Notes: generated from the letters alone by a model not told the origin. A stretch of DNA of 64,000 nt from Agrobacterium tumefaciens (GCF_013337285.1 NZ_SUPW01000011.1:52836-116835), one strand, 5' to 3'; counted from the stretch's first letter, positions 18,048-27,110 are shown. Numbers and translations: made by a program.

Positions 18048-19010
18048 TCAGCTTTTCACTGGCGTTTCCGGCACCGGCGTCAGCACCTTGCCGTCCTTGA
18101 ACCAGCCGAGAATATTATCGGCCACCAGATCGGCCATGGCGTTACGCGTCGGGACCGAGGCGGAGGCAACGTGCGGCAGCAGGGAAACATTCGGCAGCGA
18201 CAGGAAGGCTTCCGGCACCTTCGGTTCGGCGTAGAAGACATCAAGACCTGCGGCCCCAACAGCACCGCTCCGCAACGCCTCCAACAGCGCATCCTCATCG
18301 ACGCTGGAGCCACGACCGACATTGATGAACACACCCTGCGGCCCGAGCGCCGAGAGGATTTCGGCGTTGATCGCCTTATGTGTTTCCGGCGTTCCGGGCA
18401 CGATGCAGATCAGGATATCGACGGCCTCAGCCATCTCCTTCAGCGAGCCGTAATAGGTGTAGGAAAGGCCATCCCGCTGGCTGCGGGTGTGGTATCCGAT
18501 TTCCACTTTGAAGGGCTCCAGCCGCTTGGCGATTTCCTGGCCGATGCGGCCCATGCCGAAGAGACCAACCTTGCGGCCACGCAGCGAAAACGGCGAAAGC
18601 GCAAAAGGTCCTTCGCCGACCCATTTGCCGTCGCGCAGCCAGGTCTCGGCCTGATAAAGACGGCGCACGGTGTTGATCAACAGCGCAATCGTCGTATCCG
18701 CAACCTCGTCGTTCAGCACGTCAGGTGTATTGGTCACCACGATGCCGCGCGTGGCAGCATGTTTGGCATCGACGCCGTCATAACCCACGCCGAAATTGGC
18801 GATGATCTCGAGCTTCGGCAGCGCATCGATCCATTTGGCGTTGACGACGCCGGAAACGGCGATGGCATTGATGCGCTCAGCCGCACCATCAGGCAGAACC
18901 GGCTCTGCACCGGCAGGCACTGCCACGATCTCGACCTTGCCTTCGAGGCGTTCGAGAACGCGCGGGTTTATCTTGCCGGGAACGAGAACGACAGCCTTTT
19001 TGTCAGACAT
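18048..19010 (-). CDS. D-2-hydroxyacid dehydrogenase (glyoxylate/hydroxypyruvate reductase type)
   Basis: 320-residue NAD(P)H-dependent reductase. It has the coenzyme motif GLFGMGRIGQEIAKRL near residue 150, then VNVGRGSSVDEDAL with the catalytic Arg, a catalytic Glu region (LDVFYAEPKVPEAF), and the catalytic His in LLPHVASASVPTR. The start at 19010 is chosen because AGGAGG lies 9 bases upstream and MSDKKAVVLVPGK begins the fold; an upstream in-frame Met at 19130 would add an unsupported tail. It could reduce glyoxylate, hydroxypyruvate or 2-keto-gluconate. The LacI-type gene upstream on the same strand may control it. Confidence 0.85.
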   Translation of the reverse strand: MSDKKAVVLVPGKINPRVLERLEGKVEIVAVPAGAEPVLPDGAAERINAIAVSGVVNAKWIDALPKLEIIANFGVGYDGVDAKHAATRGIVVTNTPDVLNDEVADTTIALLINTVRRLYQAETWLRDGKWVGEGPFALSPFSLRGRKVGLFGMGRIGQEIAKRLEPFKVEIGYHTRSQRDGLSYTYYGSLKEMAEAVDILICIVPGTPETHKAINAEILSALGPQGVFINVGRGSSVDEDALLEALRSGAVGAAGLDVFYAEPKVPEAFLSLPNVSLLPHVASASVPTRNAMADLVADNILGWFKDGKVLTPVPETPVKS

Positions 19011-19505
19011 GAGCGGATATTCCTCCTGATAACATTCCAATATGCCGGAGTGGGTTGCAGGCGAACCGCTCGCCATACCACTCCTCTGGGCGGCGATCCT
19101 TTCAAACAAAGACGGCCGTGAAAAGGGCAATAAGGGGATGCTATGGGGGCAGACGGAAGTTTCATGCCGATTTTTTTGACGTATTCCTCACCGTCATGCC
19201 GGACTGATTCATCGCTGCCGGGTGTGAATTTCTAAATAGAATACACATGAAGGCATTGAGCGCAATGGATACGGCTTCTCGCAACGTCACCCTTGGGCTT
19301 GTCCCAAGGGTCTAATCACATCCACAAAATCAATAGGTTGCAGATCCTCGGGACAGGCCCGAGGATGACGTCGGCGCGGTGGCATGGATCACGCCTCCCT
19401 GAAAAAACGTCTTTCCATCGCAGACACACGGCGGCCGAATTTCGGGCCGGGTCGGAATGACGAAGGGACGCGACGCTAAGACCGCTGCGTGCCATCAGGT
19501 CAGGC
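19011..19505. other. Gene-free 495-base region with repeats
   Basis: Holds the leader of the hydroxyacid dehydrogenase on its left. Next comes a fragment of the palindromic repeat family (GTCATGCCGG at 19193), an AT-rich stretch near 19230, and a full repeat copy at 19286-19370. A degenerate repeat-like tail runs to ~19462 (GGTCGGAATGACGAAGG). No supported gene. Confidence 0.5.
19286..19370. repeat. Intergenic palindromic repeat (GTCACCCTTGGGC...GAGGATGACG)
   Basis: Arms GTCACCCTTGGGCTTGTCCC and TCGGGACAGGCCCGAGGATG around an AT-rich core. The left arm itself contains an inner hairpin (CCCTTGGG/CCCAAGGG). Confidence 0.75.
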
Positions 19506-20528
19506 TCACACCCGCGGCCGCACCGGCCCGGTCGATTGCCTGATGCGCATTTCCGGCTTGATGAGATGAATGCCATCAGGTTCGTGGCTACCGGCCAGCC
19601 GGTCCAGCAGCGCGCGGGCCGCAAGACGCCCGACCTCGGCCTGCCCGTTGGAAACGGTCGTCAGCGCTGGCGTGGCGATGGCGGCTTCCTCAAGGTCGTC
19701 GTAGCCGGTGACGGAAATATCCACACCCGGCACCAGACCGGCGCGCGAAATGCCGTTCATCAGGCCAATGGCGACCAGATCGTTCCAGCAGACGGCGGCG
19801 GTCGGCTTCTGCGGCAGCGACAGGAAATGCACGGCGGCCTCGAAACCGCCCTGCTTGGAGCGGGGGCCGGGAATGCGCAGGTTCGGATCAACCTCGATGC
19901 CCGCCTTGCGCAGCGCATTGACGTAACCCTGATACCGGTCGCGGCCGGTCGATGTCTGGTCGGTACCACCAACCATGGCGATGGTGCGGTGGCCAAGGCT
20001 GATCAGATGGTTGGTGGCCAGCGAAATGCCGTAGCTGTCGTCACCGCGATAGGTCGGCATATCGACGCCGTCCATCGAACGGGCCACCAGAATGGCGGGC
20101 ATGCCGTTCTCCTCGGCCAGCGTCATATCCTCGATCGGCGTGCCGATGGCGGGCGACATGATGATGCCATCCGAACCGAGCTGCAGCAGCGTTTCGATGA
20201 AGGTGCGCTGTTTTTCAACCGAATCATAGTGGTTGGAAAGAATGAAGGTCTGGCGGCTGCGGTCCAGCTCGCTTTCGATGGCTTTGAGAATTTCGCCGTA
20301 AAACGGGTTCATCACATCGTGAAACACCACGCCGACAATGCCGGAGCGCGAGGTGCGCAGGCTGGCGGCGCGGCGGTTGTAGATATAACCCAGCGCCCGC
20401 GCCTGTTCCTTGATCTTGTCGCGCGTATCGGAGGCAACCAGCGGACTGTCACGCAATGCAAGGGAAATGGTAGCGGTCGAAAGACCAAGACTCTCGGCAA
20501 TCGTGGACAGTTTGATCTTTTGAGCCAC
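19506..20528 (-). CDS. LacI-family transcriptional regulator
   Basis: 340 residues. The N-terminal LacI helix-turn-helix and hinge are clear (LSTIAESLGLSTATISLALRD, then YIYNRRAASLRTSRSG). Residues ~60-335 form the periplasmic-binding-protein-like sensor (IVGVVFHDVMNPFYGEIL; ISVTGYDDLEEAAIATPALTTV). It probably represses sugar or polyol genes and responds to a sugar. Upstream lies a perfect inverted repeat (20568-20595) that could be its own operator. The downstream same-strand hydroxyacid dehydrogenase is the nearest candidate target. Confidence 0.92.
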   Translation of the reverse strand: MAQKIKLSTIAESLGLSTATISLALRDSPLVASDTRDKIKEQARALGYIYNRRAASLRTSRSGIVGVVFHDVMNPFYGEILKAIESELDRSRQTFILSNHYDSVEKQRTFIETLLQLGSDGIIMSPAIGTPIEDMTLAEENGMPAILVARSMDGVDMPTYRGDDSYGISLATNHLISLGHRTIAMVGGTDQTSTGRDRYQGYVNALRKAGIEVDPNLRIPGPRSKQGGFEAAVHFLSLPQKPTAAVCWNDLVAIGLMNGISRAGLVPGVDISVTGYDDLEEAAIATPALTTVSNGQAEVGRLAARALLDRLAGSHEPDGIHLIKPEMRIRQSTGPVRPRV

Positions 20529-20567
20529 AGCATTCCTCCCAAACGCATGTCAGCGACGGATGTCCCT

Positions 20568-20595
20568 GTTTAAATTGCAATTAAACAATTTAAAC
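20568..20595. promoter_or_regulatory. Inverted repeat, likely LacI autoregulatory operator
   Basis: GTTTAAATTG (20568-20577), spacer of 8, CAATTTAAAC (20586-20595): a perfect 10-bp inverted repeat 40 bases before the LacI start. A second palindrome, AATTGCAATT (20573-20582), overlaps it. Confidence 0.5.
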
Positions 20596-20660
20596 AAAAT
20601 CCGCAACCCGTTTAAGAGATACCCACAAAACAGAGTTTTATTTTTAAAAATTTCAACAAA

Positions 20661-21170
20661 TTATTGAAGATTGGTATCGATTACCTTGAGAAGTTTAACC
20701 ACAGTGCGCACATCCTTGGCTGAAAGCCCCTCTATGGCCCTTGCGCCGCAATCGGCTATCGAGACATTGATGTGTTCGACGCTTTGCAGGCCGGCTTCCG
20801 TCAGCTTTACCAGCGTCACCCGGCCATCCTCGTCATCACCGCTACGTTCCACGAAACCCTGGGCTTCCATGCGGCCGATGGTGCGCGTCATGGTGGGCGC
20901 CTTGACGCCGAGCTTCTGGGCGATCTGTCCCGGCGTGAGGCTGCCTTCCTGCGCCAAAGCCAGAATAACACCGTCCTGCCCGGCATAAAGACCGCTTTCG
21001 GCAAGGCTGTGGCTCAGCGCGGTGCGCATGGAGCGGGCGGCCTGGGTAATGGATTGCGCCAGTTCCTCCGGGTTGAAATTCTCATCCCTTTTTTTGGCGT
21101 CCTTTACTTTCTTGCTGCCCTTCTCCTTCTTGGCGCCCTTGTCCTTGTTCCCAGTTTTATCCTTGCTCAT
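20661..21170 (-). CDS. MarR-family regulator with Lys-rich N-terminal tail
   Basis: 169 residues. The start at 21170 gives MSKDKTGNKDKG, a ~30-residue low-complexity Lys-rich tail absent from ordinary MarR proteins (~140-150 aa). The rest is a winged helix: LAQEGSLTPGQIAQKLGVKAPTMTRTIGRMEAQGFVERSGDDEDGRV, with the recognition helix and the wing (R..DDEDGR). It is divergent from the creatininase-family gene with only 79 bases between starts, so it probably controls that gene and itself. The ligand is unknown. An upstream start at 21266 would run through that shared promoter and is rejected. Confidence 0.85.
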   Translation of the reverse strand: MSKDKTGNKDKGAKKEKGSKKVKDAKKRDENFNPEELAQSITQAARSMRTALSHSLAESGLYAGQDGVILALAQEGSLTPGQIAQKLGVKAPTMTRTIGRMEAQGFVERSGDDEDGRVTLVKLTEAGLQSVEHINVSIADCGARAIEGLSAKDVRTVVKLLKVIDTNLQ

Positions 21171-21249
21171 ATGCGAGTGCCTTTTACCCTGTGGCGGAAC
21201 CGATATATGTTGCTGGAAATCCTTACCGAATGCACGCGCGGACTGCCAG

Positions 21250-22050
21250 ATGCCAAACACATACACGCATTATCACGACGAAAACGTAACAGACCCTCAT
21301 CTTCGCGCAACCGGTGCAATTTCCGTGTTGCCGCTGGGCGCACATGAACAGCATGGTCCGCACCTGCCGTTCGAGACCGATACGCTGATTGCTGACGGCA
21401 TCGTCGTCCGTCTTGCCGCCGCCCTGCCCGGCCATCTGCCAATCTCGTTCCTGCCGGTGGAACCCGTCGGATATTCCATCGAACACATGGATGTGCCGGG
21501 CACGAAGACACTACGTTACGACGAGGCCATCGAACGTTGGCTCGGCATTGCGAAGACGGAATATGAAAAAGGTGTGCGTAAATTCGTGATGCTGAATGCC
21601 CATGGCGGCAATTCGCCGCTGATGACCATCGTCGCCACCGAGGCCCGCGCCCGCTTCGGCATACTGGCGGTCGCCACCAGCTGGACCCGCTTCGGCGTGC
21701 CGGCGGATGTGGTGAGGCCGGAAGACAAGGCGATCGACATCCATGGCGGCGATATCGAAACCTCCGTCATGCTGGCGCTCTGCCCGGAACGGGTGGCGAT
21801 GGACAAGGTTGCCGACTTCCCCTCGCGTCAAAGCGATTTCGCCAGCCGTTTCAAACATCTGCGCGCCTATGGCCCGCACGCTTTCGGCTGGCTGATGAGC
21901 GATCTCAACGCTCACGGCGTTGCCGGAAATGCCGCCGCTGCCACGGCGCAAAAGGGTGAAAGGCTGATCTCGCACGCCGTCAGCGGCCTTGTCGAACTGC
22001 TTGAAGATGTCCACGCTTTTGACATAACGTTATTTCATAACAAAATTTGA
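21250..22050 (+). CDS. Creatininase-family amidohydrolase
   Basis: 266 residues. Creatininase-fold metal ligands are visible: ISVLPLGAHEQHGPHLPFETDT near residues 20-40 (Glu, His, Asp) and FVMLNAHGGNSPLM near 110-125. The family hydrolyses cyclic or linear amides (creatinine, formamides in riboflavin/F420 routes, the mycofactocin peptide), and the substrate here cannot be told. The start at 21250 begins MPNTYTHYHDENVT; longer in-frame starts would cross the divergent MarR gene. The last codons overlap a Zur-like box that serves the next gene. Confidence 0.85.
   Translation: MPNTYTHYHDENVTDPHLRATGAISVLPLGAHEQHGPHLPFETDTLIADGIVVRLAAALPGHLPISFLPVEPVGYSIEHMDVPGTKTLRYDEAIERWLGIAKTEYEKGVRKFVMLNAHGGNSPLMTIVATEARARFGILAVATSWTRFGVPADVVRPEDKAIDIHGGDIETSVMLALCPERVAMDKVADFPSRQSDFASRFKHLRAYGPHAFGWLMSDLNAHGVAGNAAAATAQKGERLISHAVSGLVELLEDVHAFDITLFHNKI
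22029..22041. promoter_or_regulatory. Zur-box-like palindrome
   Basis: GTTAT-TTC-ATAAC, a perfect 5-bp dyad with a 3-base spacer, inside the extended palindromic context ATAACGTTAT (22024-22033). It matches the GTTAT-N3-ATAAC core I recall for rhizobial Zur operators. It lies 127 bases upstream of the COG0523 GTPase gene and overlaps the 3' end of the creatininase gene. Confidence 0.5.
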
Positions 22051-22167
22051 GCCACTTGGCCGGTTTAGGCCAAAATCTCTTTGAACTGCCCGGATGTCGC
22101 GCCTATATGGACGACAACACTTCTTCCTTGGGGCCTCTAAGGGCCTTGTCTCCACGCGGGGTTTTCC

Positions 22168-23286
22168 ATGACCGAAACAGCACCAGCCAAGCCCATTCCA
22201 GTCACCGTCCTGACGGGATATCTCGGCGCCGGTAAAACGACGCTCCTCAACCGCATTCTCTCCGAGAACCACGGCAAGAAATACGCTGTCATCGTCAATG
22301 AATTCGGCGAGATCGGCATCGATAATGATCTGATCGTCGAATCCGACGAAGAAATCTACGAAATGAACAATGGCTGCGTATGCTGCACGGTGCGCGGCGA
22401 CCTGATCCGCGTGGTCGAAGGCCTGATGCGCCGTCCCGGCCGCTTCGACGGCATCATCGTCGAGACGACCGGTCTTGCCGATCCCGTTCCCGTCGCCCAG
22501 ACCTTCTTCATGGATGATGACGTGCGCGCCAAGACCGAGCTGGACGCCGTCATTGCGCTTGTTGATGCCAAGCACCTGCCGCTGCGCCTCAAGGATAGCC
22601 GCGAGGCCGAAGACCAGATCGCCTTTGCCGATGTCGTCATCGTCAACAAGACCGATCTCGTCACGCCGGAAGAACTGGCCCGCGTCGAGGACGTCGTTCG
22701 CGCCATCAATCCTTCCGCCCGCATCTACAAGGCCACCCGCTCGGGCGTCGATCTCGCCCGCGTTCTCGATCAGGGCGCGTTCAATCTGGAACGGGCGCTT
22801 GAAAACGATCCGCATTTCCTTGAACACGGCCATGAAGACCACGCCTGCGGTCCTGATTGCGACCACCACCATCATGACCATGATCATGGGCACGACCATG
22901 ACCACCATCATCACGATCATGATCACGCGCATCATGACCATGGCCACGATCACCACCACCATGGCGCGGTTTCGCCGATCCATGATGTGACGGTGCAATC
23001 CGTGTCGCTGCGCGGCGGTGAGATGAATGCGGAACGTTTCTTCCCGTGGATCCAGAAAGTGACGCAGACCGACGGCCCGAACATTCTGCGCCTCAAGGGC
23101 ATCATCGCCTTCAAGGGCGATGCGGAACGTTACGTGGTGCAGGGCGTGCACATGATCATCGAAGGTGATCACCAGCGCCCATGGAAAGAAGGCGAAAAGC
23201 GCGAAAGCCGCCTCGTCTTCATCGGCCGCGAACTCGACCGCGAAAAGCTGGAAAAGAGCTTCAACGCCTGCCTCGCGACGGCTTGA
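22168..23286 (+). CDS. COG0523/CobW-family GTPase, putative zinc metallochaperone
   Basis: 372 residues. Walker [10 protein letters not shown], the metal motif [12 protein letters not shown] (CxCC) and the GTP-specificity motif VNKTDLV are intact. Residues ~217-266 are a His/Asp tract with about 26 His, a metal reservoir typical of nickel/zinc chaperones. The C-terminal CobW_C domain follows ([15 protein letters not shown]). A Zur-like box upstream points to expression under zinc starvation. I recall an Agrobacterium Zur-regulated chaperone of this type named yciA, and this is probably its homologue. No cobalamin genes are nearby, so vitamin B12 synthesis is unlikely. Confidence 0.88.
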   Translation: MTETAPAKPIPVTVLTGYLGAGKTTLLNRILSENHGKKYAVIVNEFGEIGIDNDLIVESDEEIYEMNNGCVCCTVRGDLIRVVEGLMRRPGRFDGIIVETTGLADPVPVAQTFFMDDDVRAKTELDAVIALVDAKHLPLRLKDSREAEDQIAFADVVIVNKTDLVTPEELARVEDVVRAINPSARIYKATRSGVDLARVLDQGAFNLERALENDPHFLEHGHEDHACGPDCDHHHHDHDHGHDHDHHHHDHDHAHHDHGHDHHHHGAVSPIHDVTVQSVSLRGGEMNAERFFPWIQKVTQTDGPNILRLKGIIAFKGDAERYVVQGVHMIIEGDHQRPWKEGEKRESRLVFIGRELDREKLEKSFNACLATA

Positions 23287-23348
23287 GGTTTTTGAAGGAC
23301 GCACCGAGACGCTCTTTTGTGTTCCCGGTGCCCTTCCCCACACTCGAC

Positions 23349-23421
23349 GTCATCCTCGGGCTTGACCCGAGGACCCATTGCCGCCAGCATGTGGATGGCC
23401 GGGTCAAACCCGACCATGACG
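23349..23421. repeat. Intergenic palindromic repeat copy
   Basis: GTCATCCTCGGGCTTGACCC on the left and GGGTCAAACCCGACCATGACG on the right, between the GTPase and WD40 genes. The right arm is diverged. Confidence 0.65.
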
Positions 23422-23515
23422 CGACGGGTTGAAACCGCACCAACGGGTCTTCCCGGCCTGGTCAGCGACCGAAATCCACCAAACGAAAAACACATAGACG
23501 AAAGACCGATGCCCC

Positions 23516-24508
23516 ATGCCGACTGTTGCCCCGCTTGATATCGAAGGCCACGTGGTCTCGACCCATTTTCTCGGCGACATTCCGCTGTTTGCCACCGCCG
23601 CCGGCACCATTCACCGGCTGGATGGCGGCGAGAAGGTGACGCAGGCGCATGACGGGCTTCTGACCTGCATTCGCGATCCCTACAGCGCCACGCTGCTTTC
23701 CGGCGGCGAGGATGGGCGCGTGCTGCGCATCGGCCACGACGGCAGCATCAGCGAGCTGGCGAACGTGCCGCGCAAATGGATCGGCGTCGTCGCCGGCGGG
23801 CCGCAGAAGGCGGTCGCTTATGGCGTCGGCAAGTCCAGCTTCGTGCGCCTGTCGGACGGCACGGTCAAGGAATTCAAGGAAGAGCGCACGGTGGAGGCCA
23901 TCGCCTTTGCGCCCAAGGGCCTGCGCATTGCGGTGGCGCGTTATAACGGCGTGACGCTGCATTGGGTGGCGAGCGCCGGCGATCCGGTCGATCTGGAATG
24001 GAAGGGCGCTCATACCGGCGTCATTTTCTCGCCTGATGGCAAGTTCCTTGTCACCACCATGCAGGAAAACGCCCTGCATGGCTGGAAGATGGAGGCCACG
24101 AAAGGCGGCATGGAAGCCCGCCACATGCGCATGACGGGGTATCCCGCCAAGGTCAAATCCATTTCCTGGTCGGCAAAGGGCAAATGGCTTGCATCTTCCG
24201 GCGCACCGGCTGCCATCGTCTGGCCATTTGCCGGCAAGGACGGCCCGATGGGCAAGGCGCCGGAAGAACTCGGTAGCCGCGCCAACATCATGGTCACCCA
24301 TGTCGCCTTCCACCCGGTGGAAGACGTGCTGGCCATCGGCTTCATCGACGGCATGATCCTCGGCGTGCGTCTGGCAGATGGCAAGGAAGCTCTGCTGCGC
24401 CGCCCCGGCAAGGGTGCGATCACAGCCATGGACTGGAGCGCCACCGGCAAACTGCTCGCCTTTGCCTCAGAGGCGGGTGATTGCGGTATCATCGACATTT
24501 CAGCGTAA
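23516..24508 (+). CDS. WD40-repeat protein, partner of the zinc GTPase
   Basis: 330-residue beta-propeller protein with repeated WD40-like blades (for example AHDGLLTCIRDPYSATLLSGGEDGRVLRI, and the last blade AITAMDWSATGKLLAFASEAGDCGIIDIS). There is no signal peptide, so it is cytoplasmic. It follows the CobW-type GTPase on the same strand, 229 bases away with a palindromic repeat between. WD40 proteins beside COG0523 GTPases recur in Rhizobiales as I recall, suggesting a scaffold for a metal-delivery complex. The precise role is unknown. Confidence 0.85.
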   Translation: MPTVAPLDIEGHVVSTHFLGDIPLFATAAGTIHRLDGGEKVTQAHDGLLTCIRDPYSATLLSGGEDGRVLRIGHDGSISELANVPRKWIGVVAGGPQKAVAYGVGKSSFVRLSDGTVKEFKEERTVEAIAFAPKGLRIAVARYNGVTLHWVASAGDPVDLEWKGAHTGVIFSPDGKFLVTTMQENALHGWKMEATKGGMEARHMRMTGYPAKVKSISWSAKGKWLASSGAPAAIVWPFAGKDGPMGKAPEELGSRANIMVTHVAFHPVEDVLAIGFIDGMILGVRLADGKEALLRRPGKGAITAMDWSATGKLLAFASEAGDCGIIDISA

Positions 24509-24526
24509 GGGCGGACGGAGCCGTAT

Positions 24527-24641
24527 CCGTCAACGCGGCCTTGAGCCGGGGTCCTGGGGATAAAGTCCTTGATCGCGAAAGAGACACTTCGCACGGCGCA
24601 GACGCGCCATGGCTGGATGTAGGCTCAAGGCCGACATGACG
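24527..24641. repeat. Intergenic palindromic repeat copy
   Basis: CGTCAACGCGGCCTTGAGCC on the left and GGCTCAAGGCCGACATGACGG on the right, with central GCGCAGACGCGC and GGCTGGA shared with the copy at 15777-15887. Lies between convergent genes. Confidence 0.65.
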
Positions 24642-24671
24642 GAGGAGAGGTTTTCGACATGCACAAAGGCC

Positions 24672-25853
24672 CTACTCGCTCACCTGGCGTCGCGTCAGGA
24701 AAAGCATCAGCAGGGCCGCTCCAGCGCCAACCGAAGCAAGCCTTATCGACGTGCCGAAGCTCGCATATTGCGATACAAATCCCATCAGCGGCACCGCAAA
24801 CAGCCCGGCAAGGAAGATGGAGTTCATGTAGAGCGCGGTTGCCCGCGCCGTGCGCCCGCGCGCGAAACCCTGCACGAAGGTCAGGCATGTACCGGCACAA
24901 AGTCCGTAATAGGCTCCCTCCAGCGCCGCGCCGACCAACATGGCCGGTAGCGTCGTGACCGAAGCTATGACATTGAACGCGACGATCGCCATCACGGCCG
25001 CGATGCAGAGAAGGATGCGGGCACTGACCCGGCGCATGATCCTCGGCGCAAGCAGGATGAGCAGCACCTCCATGGCGCATTTGACGCTGAGCGACAGACC
25101 CGGCGCATAATCCGGCAGGCCCACCTCGCGCACCAAAAAAACCGGCAGGGCGGAAGCGCAGAGCGCGTGGGCGAAAGACATGCAAAAACTGGCCGCCGCC
25201 GCCAGAAGCAGCGGCAGGTTGCGCCCCTCATCGGCCTCCCCCTCCTGCCGCCGCTCCATCGGGCATGTCTGGCCGCGCGGCACGATGGCAAGCGCAAGCC
25301 CGCCCCAGATGGTCGTCATCAGCAGGGCGATGCCAAATACGGCCTTTGCGCCGGCAAGATCGAAGATGAGATAGGCTGCAGCCGGCAGCAGCATCCACGC
25401 CAGCGACACCATCGTCCGCAGGAAAGCGTTATAAGAGGCAGTATTCAACGCCTGCACCCGGCCGTGATAACGTCCGTAACTGAAGATGAGGGTGCTGGCA
25501 GCGTTGGAAAGCCCCATGCCGACCGCCGTTATCGCCACCAGCAGTCCCAAATGCCCGAAGGTCGCAGCCCCCACCGCGACAAAAGCGCCGGACACGGAGA
25601 GAAGCAGCAACGGCCGCACCCGCACCCCGGCATCGACACGCTCGCCATAAAAACGGCTGGCGATAATCGAGGCAACCATCGCCGTCACGCTATAAAGGCC
25701 AAGCGTTGCCGGCGGATGGCCGAGCACCTGAATGATGTAAAAACCGATAAACGGCACGACAGCCGCGTTGGTGCCGCCGGCAACGAAGACCAGCAGCGCG
25801 ATCATATAGGCCTGACGATCAAAAGCGCCCGGCGAAGTGCTTTTCTGAAGCAT
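24672..25853 (-). CDS. MFS transporter, sugar-efflux (SetA-like) type
   Basis: 393-residue inner-membrane protein with about twelve hydrophobic segments in two halves joined by a charged cytoplasmic loop (PMERRQEGEADEGRN near residues 200-215). The pattern YSVTAMVASIIASRFYGERVDAG in the first half resembles the SET (sugar efflux transporter) subfamily. It may export sugars or analogues, but substrate prediction is weak. It is a single gene, converging with the WD40 gene across a palindromic repeat. No regulator is adjacent. Confidence 0.8.
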   Translation of the reverse strand: MLQKSTSPGAFDRQAYMIALLVFVAGGTNAAVVPFIGFYIIQVLGHPPATLGLYSVTAMVASIIASRFYGERVDAGVRVRPLLLLSVSGAFVAVGAATFGHLGLLVAITAVGMGLSNAASTLIFSYGRYHGRVQALNTASYNAFLRTMVSLAWMLLPAAAYLIFDLAGAKAVFGIALLMTTIWGGLALAIVPRGQTCPMERRQEGEADEGRNLPLLLAAAASFCMSFAHALCASALPVFLVREVGLPDYAPGLSLSVKCAMEVLLILLAPRIMRRVSARILLCIAAVMAIVAFNVIASVTTLPAMLVGAALEGAYYGLCAGTCLTFVQGFARGRTARATALYMNSIFLAGLFAVPLMGFVSQYASFGTSIRLASVGAGAALLMLFLTRRQVSE

Positions 25854-26136
25854 GGGGAATCGATTGGAAGCTGGGAGACGGGACAGGATCGCACCATCTC
25901 ACCAAAACCGACCGCGGTTCAAGCTCGTAAATCAGGAAGCGCACGTTTTTTGGCTTTGAACGAAACGTGCTTCTTCTTTCGCGTCTCCCGGCAAGCACAG
26001 CCTCGCAATAAGTTACCCGGCCCGGCAGAACATCTTCCGCCGGGCCGGTATGGATCGATAAAACGGTCCCATGGTTGCCCATGGCGTTGACGCTATCAGC
26101 GACCTCGTCTTCTCGGAAGAGCGGAAGCGCCCCTGA

Positions 26137-26784
26137 TCAGAACTTTACGCCGAGACCAACCTTGACGACATGTTCATTGACATCGCCGACCGACGAGATC
26201 GCACCCGTTCTATACGTCGCCTTACCAAAATCGTTGTAGCGATATTCAACGCGGCCGAACAAATTGTTGGTGAACGCGTAATCAATACCGGCGCCAACCG
26301 TCCAGCCGTGCAGCACTTTGCTGTCCTTGCCGAACGGTGCATCCACTTCACTGTCGGTCGCGGTGTAGCCGCCGGCAGTGTAGATCAAGGCACGATCGAT
26401 GGCATAACCGGCACGCAGACGCGCGGAGCCGTTCAGACCTGCGGAAACCTTGCTGGTAACAATGGTTTTATCGCCCCAGGCATAACCAAGGTCACCTTCG
26501 ACGCCGAGAACGACGGATGGTGCCACCTCGAAATTATAACCGGCAAAACCGGAAAAACGGGCGCCATCGAATTCATGCTTTGTGGTGACGCCAAAAGTGG
26601 TCGACTTCACACGGTTCCAGCCATAACCAGCCGAAGCACCGGCGTAAAAACCGTCCCAGGAAAAGGAAGGCGCGACGTCATTGACATACGGTGCAGCCGG
26701 AATGTCATTGACCGCATCAGCGGCAACCGCAGCACCCGAAAACACGCCGAGTGTGACGAGCGCCAGAAATGATTGTTTCAACAT
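26137..26784 (-). CDS. Outer-membrane beta-barrel protein, Omp25/Omp31 type
   Basis: 215 residues. A signal peptide (MLKQSFLALVTLGVFSGAAVAA) precedes a proline-rich linker and SWDGFYAGASAGYGW, the start of an eight-stranded barrel common in Brucella Omp25/31 and rhizobial RopB-like proteins. The strand pattern continues to a terminal Phe (VKVGLGVKF), as needed for BAM-dependent insertion. It is monocistronic, with an unusually AT-rich leader holding an inverted repeat. Likely a structural surface protein. Confidence 0.88.
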   Translation of the reverse strand: MLKQSFLALVTLGVFSGAAVAADAVNDIPAAPYVNDVAPSFSWDGFYAGASAGYGWNRVKSTTFGVTTKHEFDGARFSGFAGYNFEVAPSVVLGVEGDLGYAWGDKTIVTSKVSAGLNGSARLRAGYAIDRALIYTAGGYTATDSEVDAPFGKDSKVLHGWTVGAGIDYAFTNNLFGRVEYRYNDFGKATYRTGAISSVGDVNEHVVKVGLGVKF

Positions 26785-26865
26785 GCGATAGCTCCTTGAA
26801 AAATAACTTCACCCACCACGTTGCGGGGCACGAACAAATCCGCCACGAAACACAACGTAATTAAC

Positions 26866-26881
26866 AAGGTGAACGCACCTT
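26866..26881. promoter_or_regulatory. Inverted repeat in the Omp gene leader
   Basis: AAGGTG-AACG-CACCTT, a perfect 6-bp dyad, about 80 bases before the Omp start. Operator or leader hairpin; the factor is unknown. Confidence 0.35.
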
Positions 26882-27110
26882 ATGATTGAAGCTCAACAAG
26901 GTTAACATCGTGTGAAAATTATAAAAATATAAGTATGAACGATATAAATCCGTTAATATTTCCAGACATAACAATATATAAATTAGACAATCGACACGTA
27001 AATCCGAGCGATCATAATTAAGCGATTACGGCTAAGTCCAATCTACAAAATCCATCAGAAGTAGCGTTAAGCACGCAACATTGTGAAAGTATGGCAGAGA
27101 AAATATGAAC

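Noticed and set aside
22856..22970. CAC/CAT-rich tract considered as a microsatellite or CRISPR-like repeat
   Set aside because: It is the in-frame His-rich metal-binding segment of the COG0523 GTPase; no regular repeat and spacer units.
22168..23286. Cobalamin synthesis role for the CobW-type gene
   Set aside because: No cob genes or B12 riboswitch nearby; a His tract and a Zur-like box favour zinc.
25819..26082. 87-residue minus-strand frame in the MFS/Omp gap
   Set aside because: Overlaps the MFS start, no ribosome-binding site, no family features.
26890..27090. AT-rich stretch considered as an origin or horizontally acquired patch
   Set aside because: No DnaA-box cluster, iterons or rep gene; more likely promoter and UTR sequence.
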